Assembly: GCF_001262495.1 (NCBI RefSeq)
Contig: NZ_LGYE01000001.1
Location: 930,001 to 994,000, forward strand
Direction of reading: 5' to 3'
Origin: Microbacterium sp. GCS4
GTDB taxonomy: Bacteria > Actinomycetota > Actinomycetes > Actinomycetales > Microbacteriaceae
DNA length: 64,000 nucleotides
The first letter of the stretch is position 1. Each line of letters begins with the position of its first letter. The translations under genes were made by a program, and so were the position numbers. The notes beneath the pieces were generated by a model, which saw only the letters and a list, made by a program, of their open reading frames with translations, had not been told where the DNA came from and searched no databases. Shown here one piece after another: positions 1 to 9,077 of this stretch.

Positions 1-2
1 GC

Positions 3-548
3 GAGCACGACGCATGCCGGTGCATCGGTCACTACTTCCGGGGCGACGTCCCGCTCGGCGCGGTCGATGTCGAGACGGCTCTCGTGCACGTCCACCGCTG
101 TCGCGGAGACGAATCCTTCTTCGCGTCACTGGAGTCCGCTCTCAACCTCGGCCGACTGAGCCGGGCGGCGGTGCAGCGTATCCGCCGGGCTCTGCCGGGG
201 TATGCCCGTTGGCTCGTCGACCTCGCACGAGCCGATGCCCAGAGCGGACTCGAGTCCCTGCTCCGCATCCGTCTCCACCTTCTGGGCTTCGTGCTCGCAT
301 GTCAGGTCGCCATTGACGGCGTCGGTCGCGTCGACTTCGTCGTCGGTGGGCGTCTGATCATCGAAGTCGACGGGCGAGAGAATCACACCGGGGCTGCGAG
401 AAGACACCGCGATCTGATGCGGGATGCCGCGGCGTCGGCCGCCGGATACGAGACGTTGCGCTTCAGCTACGCCCAAATCGTCCACGACTGGCCGACAGTG
501 CAGGCCGCTGTCCTCGGCGCCGCCGCACGCCTTCGCGACCACGCGTGA
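3..548 (+). CDS. DUF559-family protein, 5'-truncated by window edge
   Basis: The reading frame is open from the first bases of the window to TGA at 546-548, so the gene begins upstream; a GTG at 84 is only an internal codon. The visible 181 residues end in a domain with the pattern VDFVVGGRLIIEVDG then RHRDLMRDAAASAAGYETLRFSY, which is typical of DUF559, a Vsr-like PD-(D/E)xK nuclease fold. The Asp of VDF, the Glu of IIEVDG and the downstream basic/aromatic strand match the fold's metal-binding core. Family members in actinobacteria are often 280-320 residues with an N-terminal AbiEi-like winged helix, which would lie outside the window. The cellular role is not established for this family; nuclease activity is an inference from the fold. 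Confidence 0.8.
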   Translation, partial: EHDACRCIGHYFRGDVPLGAVDVETALVHVHRCRGDESFFASLESALNLGRLSRAAVQRIRRALPGYARWLVDLARADAQSGLESLLRIRLHLLGFVLACQVAIDGVGRVDFVVGGRLIIEVDGRENHTGAARRHRDLMRDAAASAAGYETLRFSYAQIVHDWPTVQAAVLGAAARLRDHA

Positions 549-681
549 CGGTTCGGGGGCCGACTCGCCACATGCCGCCCGTTCCCTCCCGAAACTGGTG
601 CGATCTGGCGTGTCGGCCCCCGAAATGTCACCCCGGAACGACCGGCCCTGGACGGGTCGAACGGAACCGTCGCTCCGAGAC

Positions 682-714
682 GTCAGCGGATGCCGCCCCA
701 CGGCATCCGCTGAC
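682..714 (-). terminator. Hairpin terminator of the PhoH-family gene
   Basis: A perfect 14-bp inverted repeat (gtcagcggatgccg / cggcatccgctgac) with a 5-nt loop lies 8 bp beyond the stop codon of the minus-strand PhoH gene. It also separates that gene from the convergent DUF559 gene. There is no clear T-tract on either side. The stem is built from two inverted copies of the octamer GGATGCCG that recurs across the window. Confidence 0.7.
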
Positions 715-722
715 GGGCGGGC

Positions 723-2105
723 TCAGCTGAGCTCGCCACCCTCCAGGAGCTCGGTCACGAGCGCCGCGATCGCGGAGCGCTCGGACCTCGTGAGCGTGAC
801 GTGCGCGAACAGGTCGTGGCCCTTGAGCGTCTCGATGACGCTGGCGATGCCGTCGTGGCGGCCGACCCGGAGGTTGTCTCGCTGGCCGACGTCGTGCGTG
901 AGGATGACTCGCGAGTTCTGTCCCATTCGGCTCAGGACCGTGAGGAGGACGTTCCGCTCGAGCGACTGCGCCTCGTCGACGATCACGAACGCATCGTGCA
1001 GCGAGCGACCGCGGATATGCGTGAGCGGGAGCACTTCGAGCAGTCCGCGCTCGACGACCTCCTCCATGACGTTGCCGGAGACCACGGAGCCGAGCGTGTC
1101 GAACACCGCCTGCCCCCAGGGGCCCATCTTCTCGCCCTGGTCTCCGGGGAGGTAGCCGAGCTCCTGCCCGCCGACCGCGAAGAGCGGCCGGAACACGATG
1201 ATCTTCTTCTGCTGCTGGCGCTCCAGCACGGCCTCGAGGCCTGCGCACAGCGCGAGCGCCGACTTGCCGGTTCCCGCGCGCCCGCCGAGCGAGACGATGC
1301 CGACCTCGGGATCGAGCAGCAGATCGATCGCGATGCGCTGCTCGGCCGAGCGTCCGTGCATCCCGAAGATGTCGCGGTCGCCGCGCACCAGACGGTACTC
1401 GCCGTCGCCCGTGACCCGCCCCAGCGCCGAACCGCGCTCGGAGTGGATGATGAGCCCGGTGTTGATCGGCAGACCGCGGGCGTCCTCGCTGATGCCGACC
1501 TCGCTCTCGTACAGGTCGCTGATCTCGTCTCCCGAGAGATCCAGCGTCGTGATCCCGGTCCACCCGGAGTCGACGGCCTGCTCGGCGAGGTACTCCTCGG
1601 CGCGGAGGCCGAGCGACGCGGCCTTGACGCGCATCGGGAGGTCCTTCGACACGATCGTGACGTCCTGCCCGTCCTGCGCGAGATGCATCGCGACCGAGAG
1701 GATGCGGCTGTCGTTGTCGCTCAGGCGGATGCCGGCGGGGAGCACCGAGGTGTCGGCGTTGGCGAGCTCGACACGGAGCGTGCCGCCCTCGCCGACCTCC
1801 ACCGGGAAGTCCAGGCGACCGTGCTCGATGCGGAGGTCGTCGAGGTGACGGAGGGCCTGCCGCGCGAAGTACCCGATCTCCGGGTCGTGGCGCTTGCCTT
1901 CGAGCTCGGTGATGACGACGACCGGGAGGACGACGGAGTGCTCCGCGAACCGGAACAGCGCCTGCGGATCGCTCAGCAGGACCGAGGTGTCCAGCACGTA
2001 CGTGCGGAGATCCTGATCAGGGACCGCGGACGTCGCCCGCTTCGTCGTCTTACGGGTGGACTGCTGCGCGGTGCTGGTGGACTGCTGCGCTGTACGTGAG
2101 GTCAC
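723..2105 (-). CDS. phoH: PIN-PhoH fusion ATPase (PhoH2 type)
   Basis: This 460-residue protein (GTG start) joins an N-terminal PIN nuclease domain (about 33-170) to a C-terminal PhoH ATPase. The PIN acidic set is visible as D39 (VLDTSVL), E67 (TELEG), D132 (NDSR) and D155 (SKDLPMR). The PhoH part carries Walker A GRAGTGKS at 275-282 and a Walker B strand [10 protein letters not shown], followed by arginine-rich helicase-like motifs. PhoH2 proteins are described as RNA-unwinding ribonucleases, which is the expected role here in the cytoplasm. The Ser/Thr/Gln-rich first 30 residues are probably disordered. It is monocistronic, with a hairpin terminator just downstream. Confidence in the family is high; the RNA substrate is unknown. 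Confidence 0.93.
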   Translation of the reverse strand: MTSRTAQQSTSTAQQSTRKTTKRATSAVPDQDLRTYVLDTSVLLSDPQALFRFAEHSVVLPVVVITELEGKRHDPEIGYFARQALRHLDDLRIEHGRLDFPVEVGEGGTLRVELANADTSVLPAGIRLSDNDSRILSVAMHLAQDGQDVTIVSKDLPMRVKAASLGLRAEEYLAEQAVDSGWTGITTLDLSGDEISDLYESEVGISEDARGLPINTGLIIHSERGSALGRVTGDGEYRLVRGDRDIFGMHGRSAEQRIAIDLLLDPEVGIVSLGGRAGTGKSALALCAGLEAVLERQQQKKIIVFRPLFAVGGQELGYLPGDQGEKMGPWGQAVFDTLGSVVSGNVMEEVVERGLLEVLPLTHIRGRSLHDAFVIVDEAQSLERNVLLTVLSRMGQNSRVILTHDVGQRDNLRVGRHDGIASVIETLKGHDLFAHVTLTRSERSAIAALVTELLEGGELS

Positions 2106-2294
2106 GACCCACTCCCGACCCGGGGAATCCCGGCTATTTCGAACGAGTCGACCAGGGGGTCACGAGTCGCGAACCTGAGGCCGACTCGACGGGCGCCTTG
2201 CCCGATGCCTAGAAGCTACGACCAGGGACCGACATCCACGTGATTCGACACGCCGCCGATTCGTTACGTGTTGATGAACGCCGAGGCGGAGAGG

Positions 2295-3077
2295 TCAGCG
2301 GCCGAATCGGCGGTCGCGGTCCGCGAAGTCGCGGATGGCGCGGAGGAAGTCGACCTGGCGGAGGTCGGGGCCGAGCGCCTCGACGAAGTAGAACTCGCTG
2401 TGGGCGCTCTGCCACAGCAGGAAGTCGCTGAGCCTCTGCTCGCCGCTCGTGCGGATGACGAGGTCGGGGTCGGGCTGGCCGCCCGTGTACAGGTGCTCGC
2501 CGATCATCTCCGGCGTGAGGTGGGCGGCGAGGTCCTCGATCGTGCCGCCGGAGGCCTGGTGCGCCGTGACGATGCTGCGCACGGCGTCGACGATCTCGTT
2601 GCGTCCGCCGTAGCCGACCGCGAGGTTCACGTGCAGCCCGGTGTGGTCCTTCGTGCGCTCCTGGGCGTCGTCGAGCACCCGCGCGAGTTCGGGCGGCAGG
2701 ATGTCGGAGCGCCCGACGTGCTTGACCCGCCAGTTGCCCTCGCGCGACAGCGCCTCGGCCAGCTCGGCGATGATCTCGATGAGGTCGGCGAGCTCCGCGG
2801 AGTCGCGCTTGCGGAGGTTGTCGCTGGACAGCAGGTAGAGCGACACCACGCGGATGCCGAGCTCGTCGCACCAGCCGAGGAACTCCCGCATCTTGGCGGC
2901 GCCGGCGCGATGCCCTTCGGCGGGGGTGTCGTAGCCGAGCTGGCGCGCCCATCGGCGGTTGCCGTCGATCATCATGGCAACGTGATGCGGGACGGTCGCA
3001 GGGTCCAGGTGGCGACGCAGCCGGCTGGTGTAGAGCCGGTACAGCGGACCCCGCCCCTGACCCTCACGTGACATCAC
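2295..3077 (-). CDS. uppS: Short-chain (Z)-isoprenyl diphosphate synthase (cis-prenyltransferase)
   Basis: This is a 260-residue cis-prenyltransferase that condenses isopentenyl diphosphate with an allylic diphosphate. The catalytic Asp is D38 in MMIDGNRRWA, and the C-terminal substrate motif RTSGEQRLSDFLLWQ is intact. The N-terminal segment PLYRLYTSRLRR and the position opposite a hemolysin III gene resemble Rv1086 of Mycobacterium tuberculosis, a C15 Z-farnesyl diphosphate synthase, more than the decaprenyl synthase Rv2361c. Product length is therefore inferred to be short, with a second cis-prenyltransferase expected elsewhere to make the cell-wall carrier. Two adjacent ATG codons (3077 and 3074) could both serve as start. 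It is divergent from trhA across a 94-bp promoter region. Confidence 0.92.
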   Translation of the reverse strand: MMSREGQGRGPLYRLYTSRLRRHLDPATVPHHVAMMIDGNRRWARQLGYDTPAEGHRAGAAKMREFLGWCDELGIRVVSLYLLSSDNLRKRDSAELADLIEIIAELAEALSREGNWRVKHVGRSDILPPELARVLDDAQERTKDHTGLHVNLAVGYGGRNEIVDAVRSIVTAHQASGGTIEDLAAHLTPEMIGEHLYTGGQPDPDLVIRTSGEQRLSDFLLWQSAHSEFYFVEALGPDLRQVDFLRAIRDFADRDRRFGR

Positions 3078-3171
3078 CTCCCTACGCTACCGCGCCGGGC
3101 GGGGGAACACCGAGGACGGACGCTCAGGATATGTACGCCTGGCGGAATGGCGCGGCACCTAGAGTGAGCAC

Positions 3172-3900
3172 GTGAGCACCCCCGCCGACTCCGCCCCCGA
3201 TCTTCCTCAGCTGCCTCTGCTCGACGAGGCCGCCGATGACGCGCACGTCGAGATCAAGCCGACCTGGCGCGGGTGGATCCACGCGGGCACGTTCCCCGTC
3301 GCGATCGCCGCCGGCGTGCTGCTCATCGTCTTCGCCCAGGGCGGCGCGGCCAAATGGGCGGCCGCGGTGTTCATGGCGACCTCGCTGCTGCTGTTCGGCA
3401 ACTCGGCCGTCTACCACCGCTTCAACTGGGGACCGACGGTCAAGGTGGTCCTGAAGCGAATCGACCACGCGAACATCCTGCTGCTCATCGCCGGGACCTA
3501 CACGCCGCTCGCGGTGCTCGCCCTACCGCCGGAGAAGGGGACGCTGCTGCTGGTCCTGGTGTGGAGCGGCGCGCTGCTCGGCATCCTGTTCCGCGTCTTC
3601 TGGATCAATGCGCCGCGCTGGCTCTACGTCGCCCTCTACCTGCTGCTGGGCTGGGCAGCGGTGATGTACATCGTCGATCTCCTGAACGCGAACGTCGCGA
3701 TGATGGTGCTCGTGATCGTCGGCGGCCTGCTCTACACGGGCGGCGCGGTCGTCTACGCGCTCAAGAAGCCCAACCCGTGGCCGGGACATTTCGGGTTCCA
3801 CGAGATCTTCCACGTCTGCACGGTGCTCGCGTTCCTGAGCCACTGGACCGCGTGCCTGCTCATCGCACTGGATCCGCTGTCGCCCTCGCTCGGCGCCTGA
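3172..3900 (+). CDS. trhA: Hemolysin III / TrhA family membrane protein
   Basis: This 242-residue integral membrane protein (GTG start) has seven predicted helices and belongs to the PAQR-like hemolysin III family. The conserved metal-site signatures are present: SAVYHRFNW after helix 2, DHANILLLIAGTYTP at helix 3, and the C-terminal HFGFHEIFHVCTV with the paired histidines. Related bacterial TrhA proteins affect membrane energy homeostasis; the name hemolysin is historical and does not imply toxicity. It is transcribed divergently from the cis-prenyltransferase gene, an arrangement also seen at Rv1085c-Rv1086. A roughly 25-residue acidic cytosolic tail precedes the first helix. Confidence 0.92.
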   Translation: MSTPADSAPDLPQLPLLDEAADDAHVEIKPTWRGWIHAGTFPVAIAAGVLLIVFAQGGAAKWAAAVFMATSLLLFGNSAVYHRFNWGPTVKVVLKRIDHANILLLIAGTYTPLAVLALPPEKGTLLLVLVWSGALLGILFRVFWINAPRWLYVALYLLLGWAAVMYIVDLLNANVAMMVLVIVGGLLYTGGAVVYALKKPNPWPGHFGFHEIFHVCTVLAFLSHWTACLLIALDPLSPSLGA

Positions 3901-3924
3901 TGCACTGAGCGACGAGCCCCGGGG

Positions 3925-4209
3925 TCAGCGTTTCTCGGGGTCGTCGTCGCCCTCGCGCACCTCGGGCAGGTCGGCGTCGGTCTCGGTCGCCTCGTCCGCG
4001 GCGAGGGCGGCCTCCTCGGCATCCAGCTCCTCCCGGACCTCCTCGCGGTAGCGCACGCGGCGGATCCGACGGTTCATGTCGAGGATGAGCAGGATCACCG
4101 CGACGAGCAGGATCACCACGGCCGCGAAGCCGACGAACCCCGGCGTGACCGCCTCGGGTTCCACCGTCATGGTCGGTGTCGGCATCGGGGTCTCGATCAG
4201 AGCGAGCAT
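3925..4209 (-). CDS. Small single-span membrane protein with acidic tail
   Basis: The ORF from ATG 4209 encodes 94 residues. The start is supported by an AGGAAAGG ribosome binding site; a longer upstream extension of the frame would run through the divergent DUF4307 gene and is not credible. The protein has a short Pro/Thr-rich N-terminus, one membrane helix (about 25-44, GFVGFAAVVILLVAVILLIL), a basic patch (RRIRRVRYR) and a strongly acidic C-terminus. This gives an outside-in topology with the tail in the cytoplasm. By position it corresponds to the small Rv1083-type protein in the mycobacterial greA-to-Rv1086 block. No function is known. Confidence 0.75.
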   Translation of the reverse strand: MLALIETPMPTPTMTVEPEAVTPGFVGFAAVVILLVAVILLILDMNRRIRRVRYREEVREELDAEEAALAADEATETDADLPEVREGDDDPEKR

Positions 4210-4278
4210 GGAGTCTGCCTTTCCTGCGCAGGTCGCATAACCTGGAGATACCAGCCTAACGACCGGAAGACCCACCCC

Positions 4279-4665
4279 GTGACGACCGCAGAACAGCTCG
4301 ACGACCGCTACGGCCGCACCCGCAGACGGCGGGCTCCGTGGATCATCCTCATCGCGATCGGCGTGCTCGTCGTGGGCGCCTTCGGATGGATGACGGTCGC
4401 CTCGCAGATGAACAACGTCGACTCGGACGACCTGGGATTCGACCTGGTCGACGAGCACAGCGTCGACGTGCGCTTCCAGATCACCGGAGCGCAGGGTCGC
4501 GATGTCGTCTGCGTGGTCGAGGCGCTCGACGAGGAGTTCGGCGTGGTGGGGTGGAAGGTCGTCGAGATCCCGGCATCCGACAGCCATTCGCAGGCCCTCT
4601 CGGCGAGCATCCCGACCGTGTCCGAGGCGACCACAGGTTTGGTGAACAGCTGCTGGGTCGCCTAG
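4279..4665 (+). CDS. DUF4307 membrane-anchored protein
   Basis: This 128-residue protein (GTG start) has a basic N-terminus (YGRTRRRR), one membrane helix (about 20-40) and an extracytoplasmic domain of about 85 residues with a conserved pair of Cys (VVCVVEAL and VNSCWVA). This is the DUF4307 pattern. In mycobacteria the homologue (Rv1081c) sits next to greA, as here. The two Cys could form a disulphide outside the membrane, which is an inference. A strong hairpin terminator follows immediately, so greA is transcribed separately. Confidence 0.85.
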   Translation: MTTAEQLDDRYGRTRRRRAPWIILIAIGVLVVGAFGWMTVASQMNNVDSDDLGFDLVDEHSVDVRFQITGAQGRDVVCVVEALDEEFGVVGWKVVEIPASDSHSQALSASIPTVSEATTGLVNSCWVA

Positions 4666-4682
4666 ACTCGGGGCAGACAGAC

Positions 4683-4711
4683 GACGCCCCGGCACCGTGC
4701 CGGGGCGTCTT
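4683..4711 (+). terminator. Rho-independent terminator between DUF4307 gene and greA
   Basis: A perfect 12-bp stem (gacgccccggca / tgccggggcgtc) with a 3-nt loop is followed by TT. It sits 17 bp after the DUF4307 stop codon. Confidence 0.8.
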
Positions 4712-4759
4712 GGCATATCCCCGGGTAGATCGGCGGATACCGAAAGAAGGAGCTTCGTC

Positions 4760-5248
4760 ATGTCTACTGACGCTCAGGTTCCCTTCCTCACGCAGGAAGC
4801 CTACGACCGGCTCGTCGCCGAGTTGGAGCACCTGTCCACGACGGGACGCGACGAGATCGCCAAGCGCATCGAGGCCGCCCGCGAGGAGGGCGACCTCAAG
4901 GAGAACGGCGGCTATCACGCCGCCAAGGACGAGCAGGGCAAGCAGGAGGCGCGCATCCGCACCCTCGAGGGCCTGCTGAAGACGGCCAAGGTCGGCGAGG
5001 CGCCCGCGAGCCGCGGCATCGTCGAGCCCGGCACGGTCGTCACCGCCGTCGTGGCCGGCGGTGAAGAGGTCTTCCTGCTGGGCAGCCGCGAGATCGCGGC
5101 CGGCAGCGACCTCGACGTGTACAGCGAGGCGAGCCCGCTCGGGCAGGCTATCCTCGGCCTCAAGGTCGGCGAGAAGTCGTCGTACGAGGCTCCGAACGGT
5201 CGCTCGATCTCCGTCGAGGTCGTCAAGGTCGAGACCTACACCGGCTGA
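4760..5248 (+). CDS. greA: Transcription elongation factor GreA
   Basis: GreA (162 residues) rescues backtracked RNA polymerase by stimulating cleavage of the nascent RNA through the secondary channel. The N-terminal coiled-coil (about 8-80) carries the acidic tip in the region REEGDLKENGGYHAAKDEQ, and the FKBP-like C-terminal domain ends in the usual SYEAPNGRSISVEVVKVE strands. ATG 4760 is chosen because AGAAGGAG lies just upstream and the protein then matches the family length; an upstream in-frame start at 4697 would place the terminator hairpin inside the gene. It stands alone between two terminators. Confidence 0.97.
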   Translation: MSTDAQVPFLTQEAYDRLVAELEHLSTTGRDEIAKRIEAAREEGDLKENGGYHAAKDEQGKQEARIRTLEGLLKTAKVGEAPASRGIVEPGTVVTAVVAGGEEVFLLGSREIAAGSDLDVYSEASPLGQAILGLKVGEKSSYEAPNGRSISVEVVKVETYTG

Positions 5249-5256
5249 CCTCGGCG

Positions 5257-5300
5257 ACACGACGAAGGCCCCCTCCATGCGGAGGGGGCCTTCGTCGTGT
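5257..5300. terminator. Bidirectional terminator between greA and ilvA
   Basis: A perfect 20-bp stem (acacgacgaaggccccctcc and its complement) with an ATGC loop lies between the convergent stops of greA (5248) and ilvA (5313). It can terminate transcription from both sides. Confidence 0.9.
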
Positions 5301-5312
5301 GCGGCTCCTGGA

Positions 5313-6542
5313 TCAGTCGGGAACGACGATCGGCGTGAAGCCGGCGGTGCGGAGCGTGTCGAGCGTGAACTCGGAGTGCTCGGGTCCGCGGGTCTCGACG
5401 CTGAGCTCGAGGATGACGTCGCTGATCTGCAGTCCGTGCCCGTGCCGCGTGTGCATCGCCTCGATGACGTTCGCGCCGGCTTCGGCGATGAGCTCCGAGA
5501 CCCGAGCGAGTTGACCGGGACGGTCGGGCAGGGGGATGCGGATGGTGAGGTACCGACCGGAGGCGGCGAGTCCGTGCGACACCACGCGCTGCAGCAGCAG
5601 CGGGTCGATGTTGCCTCCCGAGAGCACGGCCATCGTGGTGCCGCTCCCCTGCACCTTGCCCGCGAGGATCGCCGCGACGCTCGCGGCGCCTGCCGGCTCG
5701 GCGACGACGCGCGTCTGCTCGAGAAGGATGAGGATCGCCCGCGCGAGGTCGTCGTCCGACACCGTGACGACCTCGTCGACGAGGTCCTTGATGATGTCGA
5801 AGGGGATCGCGCCCGGACGCGCGACCAGGATGCCGTCGGCGATGGTCGGCCGGGTCTCGATGTCGACCGGATGTCCGGCCTCGAGCGACGGCGGCACGGC
5901 GGCCGCGTTCTCGGCCTGCACGCCGATGACCCGCACGCTGCGTCCGCGCTGCGCCGCACGCGCCTTGGCCGCGGCGGCGACGCCGGCGATGAGCCCGCCT
6001 CCGCCGATGCCCAGCACGATCGTGTCGACGTCGGGTGCGTCATCGAGCAGTTCGAGCCCCAGCGTGCCCTGGCCGATCACGACGTCACGGTGGTCGAAGG
6101 GGTGGATCAGTACCGCTCCGGTGCACTCGGCGAACTCGGCGGCGAGACGCAGCGACGTGGCGACGGTCTCGCCCTCGAGCACGACCTCGGCGCCGTATCC
6201 GCGGGTCGCGAGCAGCTTGGGGACCGGAACCCCGATCGGCATGAAGATCGTGGCGGGGATGCCGAGGGCCTGTGCCGCGAGCGCGACGCCCTGTGCGTGG
6301 TTGCCGGCGGACGCCGCCACGACGCCACGGGCCCGCTCCTCCTCGCTCAGACGCGACAGGCGGTACGCGGCGCCGCGGATCTTGAAGGATCCGGTCCGCT
6401 GGAGGTTCTCCATCTTCAGCAGCACGGGCGAGCCGAGCACGTCCGTCAGGGCGCGGGAGTGCAAGGTCGGCGTGTGCATGATGACCTCAGCCAGACCCTG
6501 AGCAGCGCTCTCGAACTCGGCCAGGCTGGGTACTGCGCTCAT
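5313..6542 (-). CDS. ilvA: Threonine ammonia-lyase (threonine dehydratase)
   Basis: This 409-residue PLP enzyme deaminates threonine to 2-oxobutanoate, the first step toward isoleucine, or does so catabolically. The Schiff-base lysine is K54 in GSFKIRGA, the glycine-rich phosphate loop is GIGGGGLIAG, and a single C-terminal ACT domain (about 330-405, YLTIRIPLPDRPGQLARVSEL) suggests amino-acid regulation. One ACT domain and about 400 residues place it with the shorter IlvA/TdcB-like enzymes rather than the two-ACT E. coli IlvA. The start codon overlaps the stop of the upstream transporter gene (ATGA), and GGAGGA precedes it, so the two genes are translationally coupled. Confidence 0.95.
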   Translation of the reverse strand: MSAVPSLAEFESAAQGLAEVIMHTPTLHSRALTDVLGSPVLLKMENLQRTGSFKIRGAAYRLSRLSEEERARGVVAASAGNHAQGVALAAQALGIPATIFMPIGVPVPKLLATRGYGAEVVLEGETVATSLRLAAEFAECTGAVLIHPFDHRDVVIGQGTLGLELLDDAPDVDTIVLGIGGGGLIAGVAAAAKARAAQRGRSVRVIGVQAENAAAVPPSLEAGHPVDIETRPTIADGILVARPGAIPFDIIKDLVDEVVTVSDDDLARAILILLEQTRVVAEPAGAASVAAILAGKVQGSGTTMAVLSGGNIDPLLLQRVVSHGLAASGRYLTIRIPLPDRPGQLARVSELIAEAGANVIEAMHTRHGHGLQISDVILELSVETRGPEHSEFTLDTLRTAGFTPIVVPD

Positions 6543-7735
6543 CGATTCCTCCGTGTCCGCTCGCGCGGGACTGTGCTCCAGATCAGGTCGGCGTCCGGTT
6601 GATGGCCGGTTCGCCACGACCCTGTGCTGATGGTGACTGCCGCGACGTTCACGAACGCTGCGAGGGGCACTGCGAACAGCGCCCCGGGGATGCCGCCGAC
6701 CATCGATCCGCCGGCGACGACGAGCACCACCGCGAGCGGGTGCACCTTCACCGCCGACCCCATCATGATCGGCTGCAGGATGTGTCCCTCGAGCTGCTGC
6801 ACCGCGAGGACGACTCCGAGCATCGCGAGAGCGATCCACGGACCGTTGTAGACGAGTGCGAGCAGCACGGCGATCGCGCCGGTGACCACGGCTCCGACGA
6901 TCGGCACGAACGAGCCGAGGAAGACGAGGACCGCGACCGGGATCGCGAGCGGGACGCCGAGCAGTGCGGCGCCGACGCCGATGCCCACCGCGTCGATCGC
7001 GGCGACGAAGAGCTGGGTGCGGGCGTAGTTCACGAGGGTCGCGAAGCCGTTGGTGGCGGCCGCGTCGGCGGCGGGACGGGCTGCGCGGGGGAACAGGCGG
7101 AGCGTCCACCGCCAGATCCGACCGCCGTCCGCAAGGAGGCAGATGAGGATGAACAGGGCGAGAACCGCGCCGGTGACGACGTGCGCCGCGGTCGTGCCGA
7201 CGGCGAGCGCGCCGTTGAAGAGCAGCTGAGCCTGCTCGTTGATGATCTGCAGTCCCTGATCGATGTACCCCTGGATCTGCTTCTCGCTGAGGTGCAGCGG
7301 GCCCTCGATGAGGAACTGCCGGAACTGCTCGATCGCCTCGGCGCTGCGCTTCTGCACGTCGGGCAGCTGCTGACGGATCTGCCAGATGACGAGCCACAGC
7401 AGCACCGTGACGATCGCGATGGTGCCGACGAGGGAGATCGCGACGGCGAGCCAGCGCGGGAACCGATGCCGGAGCATCCATTGGAAGGCGGGCCAGAGGA
7501 GCGCCGTGATGAGGATGCTGACCATGAGCGGGATCACGAGCAGTTTGAGCTGGATGACGATCCAGATGAACCCCGCGACGACAGCGGCGATGAGGAGCAG
7601 ACGCCACGCGTAGGCGGCGGTCACGCGCAGTCCGCGCGGAACCGCCTCATCCGCCTGGGTGGTGACCGTACGATCCGTCGAGATCGCGCGCGGGCGGAAG
7701 AGATCCCTCAGCCGCGGCCGCTGCTCTTCGCTCAT
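6539..7735 (-). CDS. AI-2E family transporter (PerM/TqsA-like)
   Basis: This 398-residue membrane protein has a family-typical layout. An N-terminal pair of helices (about 42-90) is followed by a long amphipathic extracellular segment (about 115-175, RQQLPDVQKRSAEAIEQF) and then a cluster of C-terminal helices. The family signature region GVPLAIPVAVLVFLGSFVPIVGAVVTG and the HILQPIMMGSAVKVHPLAVVLVV segment are both present. The family includes the AI-2 exporter TqsA and Na+/H+ antiporters, so the substrate here cannot be assigned. Its TGA overlaps the ilvA ATG, so an amino-acid-related exporter role is possible but only inferred. Confidence 0.9.
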   Translation of the reverse strand: MSEEQRPRLRDLFRPRAISTDRTVTTQADEAVPRGLRVTAAYAWRLLLIAAVVAGFIWIVIQLKLLVIPLMVSILITALLWPAFQWMLRHRFPRWLAVAISLVGTIAIVTVLLWLVIWQIRQQLPDVQKRSAEAIEQFRQFLIEGPLHLSEKQIQGYIDQGLQIINEQAQLLFNGALAVGTTAAHVVTGAVLALFILICLLADGGRIWRWTLRLFPRAARPAADAAATNGFATLVNYARTQLFVAAIDAVGIGVGAALLGVPLAIPVAVLVFLGSFVPIVGAVVTGAIAVLLALVYNGPWIALAMLGVVLAVQQLEGHILQPIMMGSAVKVHPLAVVLVVAGGSMVGGIPGALFAVPLAAFVNVAAVTISTGSWRTGHQPDADLIWSTVPRERTRRNR

Positions 7736-7814
7736 CGCCCAAGTCTACGGCGCTCGACGCCGCGCTCCCGACGGTGAGACGCAAGATGTCGGAGGTCGGG
7801 AATACGCTGGCCTC

Positions 7815-9077
7815 GTGACCGACACCCTCAGCTCCGCGCAGGCGCGCCGCATCGCCCTGGGCGCCCAGGGGTTCTCCCGAGCGCGGCCCGAGGCTCCCGC
7901 CGCACGCCACATCCACCGAGCGATGGAGCGGCTCGGCGTGCTCCAGATCGACTCGGTCAACGTCTTCGCACGCTCGCACTACATGCCTCTGTTCTCGCGC
8001 CTCGGGAGCTACGATCCCGCACTGCTCGATCGGGTCTTCCTGTCACGCACGACGCACTACGTGGAGTACCTCGCGCACGAGGCCACCTTCATCCCGATCG
8101 ACGACTGGTCCCTGTGGCGGTTCCGCATGGACAGGTTCCGCGAACGGTGGGCGAAGCCCGACTCGTGGCCCAGCCAGAACCCGCGGACGCTGGCCTGGGT
8201 GCAGGACGAGCTGCGCACCCGCGGTCCTCTGCGCCCCGCCGACCTGCGTGCCGACGCCCCGCGCGAGCGCGGCACGTGGTGGGACTGGGACGACGTGAAG
8301 CTCGCGCTCGAGCATCTGTGGCGCACGGGCGACGTCGCGATCAGCGGGCGCACCGGCTTCGAGCGCACCTACGCACTGGCCGAGCACGTCATCCCTGACG
8401 CGATCCTCTCCCGCGAGGTCCCGCGCGCCGAGGCGATCCGCGAGCTCGTGCGTCGCGCCGCCCGCTCCTCCGGCGTCGCGACGCAGTCAGACCTCGCCGA
8501 CTACTACCGCATCCGCGATCGCGCGGCCGTGGCGCAATCGATCGCTGACCTGGTGGACGCCGGCGAACTCCTCCCGGTGCAGGTACGCGGCTGGGAGCGC
8601 GGCGGACGCCCCCTCAGGGCGTGGCGCCATCGTGATGCGGCGCTCCCCCGCCGCATCGACAGCGCCGCGCTGCTCACGCCCTTCGATCCGGTGGTGTGGT
8701 TCCGCGACCGCGCCCTCCGCGCCTTCGACCTCGACTACCGCATCGAGATCTATGTCCCGGCCGAGAAGCGCCGGTTCGGGTACTACTCGCTCCCGGTGCT
8801 CGTGGGCGATCGCGTCGTAGCTCGCGTCGACCTCAAAGCCGACCGCGCCTCGTCGACGCTGCAGGTGCAGTCCGCCTGGTGGGAGCCGCAGGCGCGCCCG
8901 CTCGAGGACGCCGCCCGCATCGCCGAGGAACTCGCACTGGCCGCCGCATGGCAGGGGCTCGAGCACGTCTCGGTGTCGGGCTGGGGCACCGCGGCCGACG
9001 CCGTGCACGGAGCCCTCGTCGCGCTGCCGAGCGCCTCGGTACGGCGCCACGTGCACGCACGAGAGCCGGCGGCATGA
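7815..9077 (+). CDS. YcaQ-type winged-helix DNA glycosylase (HTH_42)
   Basis: This 420-residue HTH_42 protein resembles YcaQ (AlkX), a glycosylase that unhooks interstrand crosslinks and removes bulky N-alkyl adducts. It carries the family's Q-x-D catalytic motif as Q44-I-D46 in VLQIDSVNV, followed by the characteristic ARSHYMPLFSRLG and HEATFIPIDDW segments. The three tandem winged-helix units and the C-terminal beta-rich domain (LPVLVGDRVVARVDLKAD) match the family. GTG 7815 is used because an extension to 7659 would run over the divergent transporter promoter. The next gene overlaps by 4 nt. Family assignment is strong; the lesion preferred is unknown. Confidence 0.9.
   Translation: MTDTLSSAQARRIALGAQGFSRARPEAPAARHIHRAMERLGVLQIDSVNVFARSHYMPLFSRLGSYDPALLDRVFLSRTTHYVEYLAHEATFIPIDDWSLWRFRMDRFRERWAKPDSWPSQNPRTLAWVQDELRTRGPLRPADLRADAPRERGTWWDWDDVKLALEHLWRTGDVAISGRTGFERTYALAEHVIPDAILSREVPRAEAIRELVRRAARSSGVATQSDLADYYRIRDRAAVAQSIADLVDAGELLPVQVRGWERGGRPLRAWRHRDAALPRRIDSAALLTPFDPVVWFRDRALRAFDLDYRIEIYVPAEKRRFGYYSLPVLVGDRVVARVDLKADRASSTLQVQSAWWEPQARPLEDAARIAEELALAAAWQGLEHVSVSGWGTAADAVHGALVALPSASVRRHVHAREPAA

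Noticed and set aside
5313..7607. A 764-codon frame fusing ilvA to upstream sequence
   Set aside because: The upstream part is a shadow of the AI-2E-type transporter; the true ilvA start overlaps that gene's stop.
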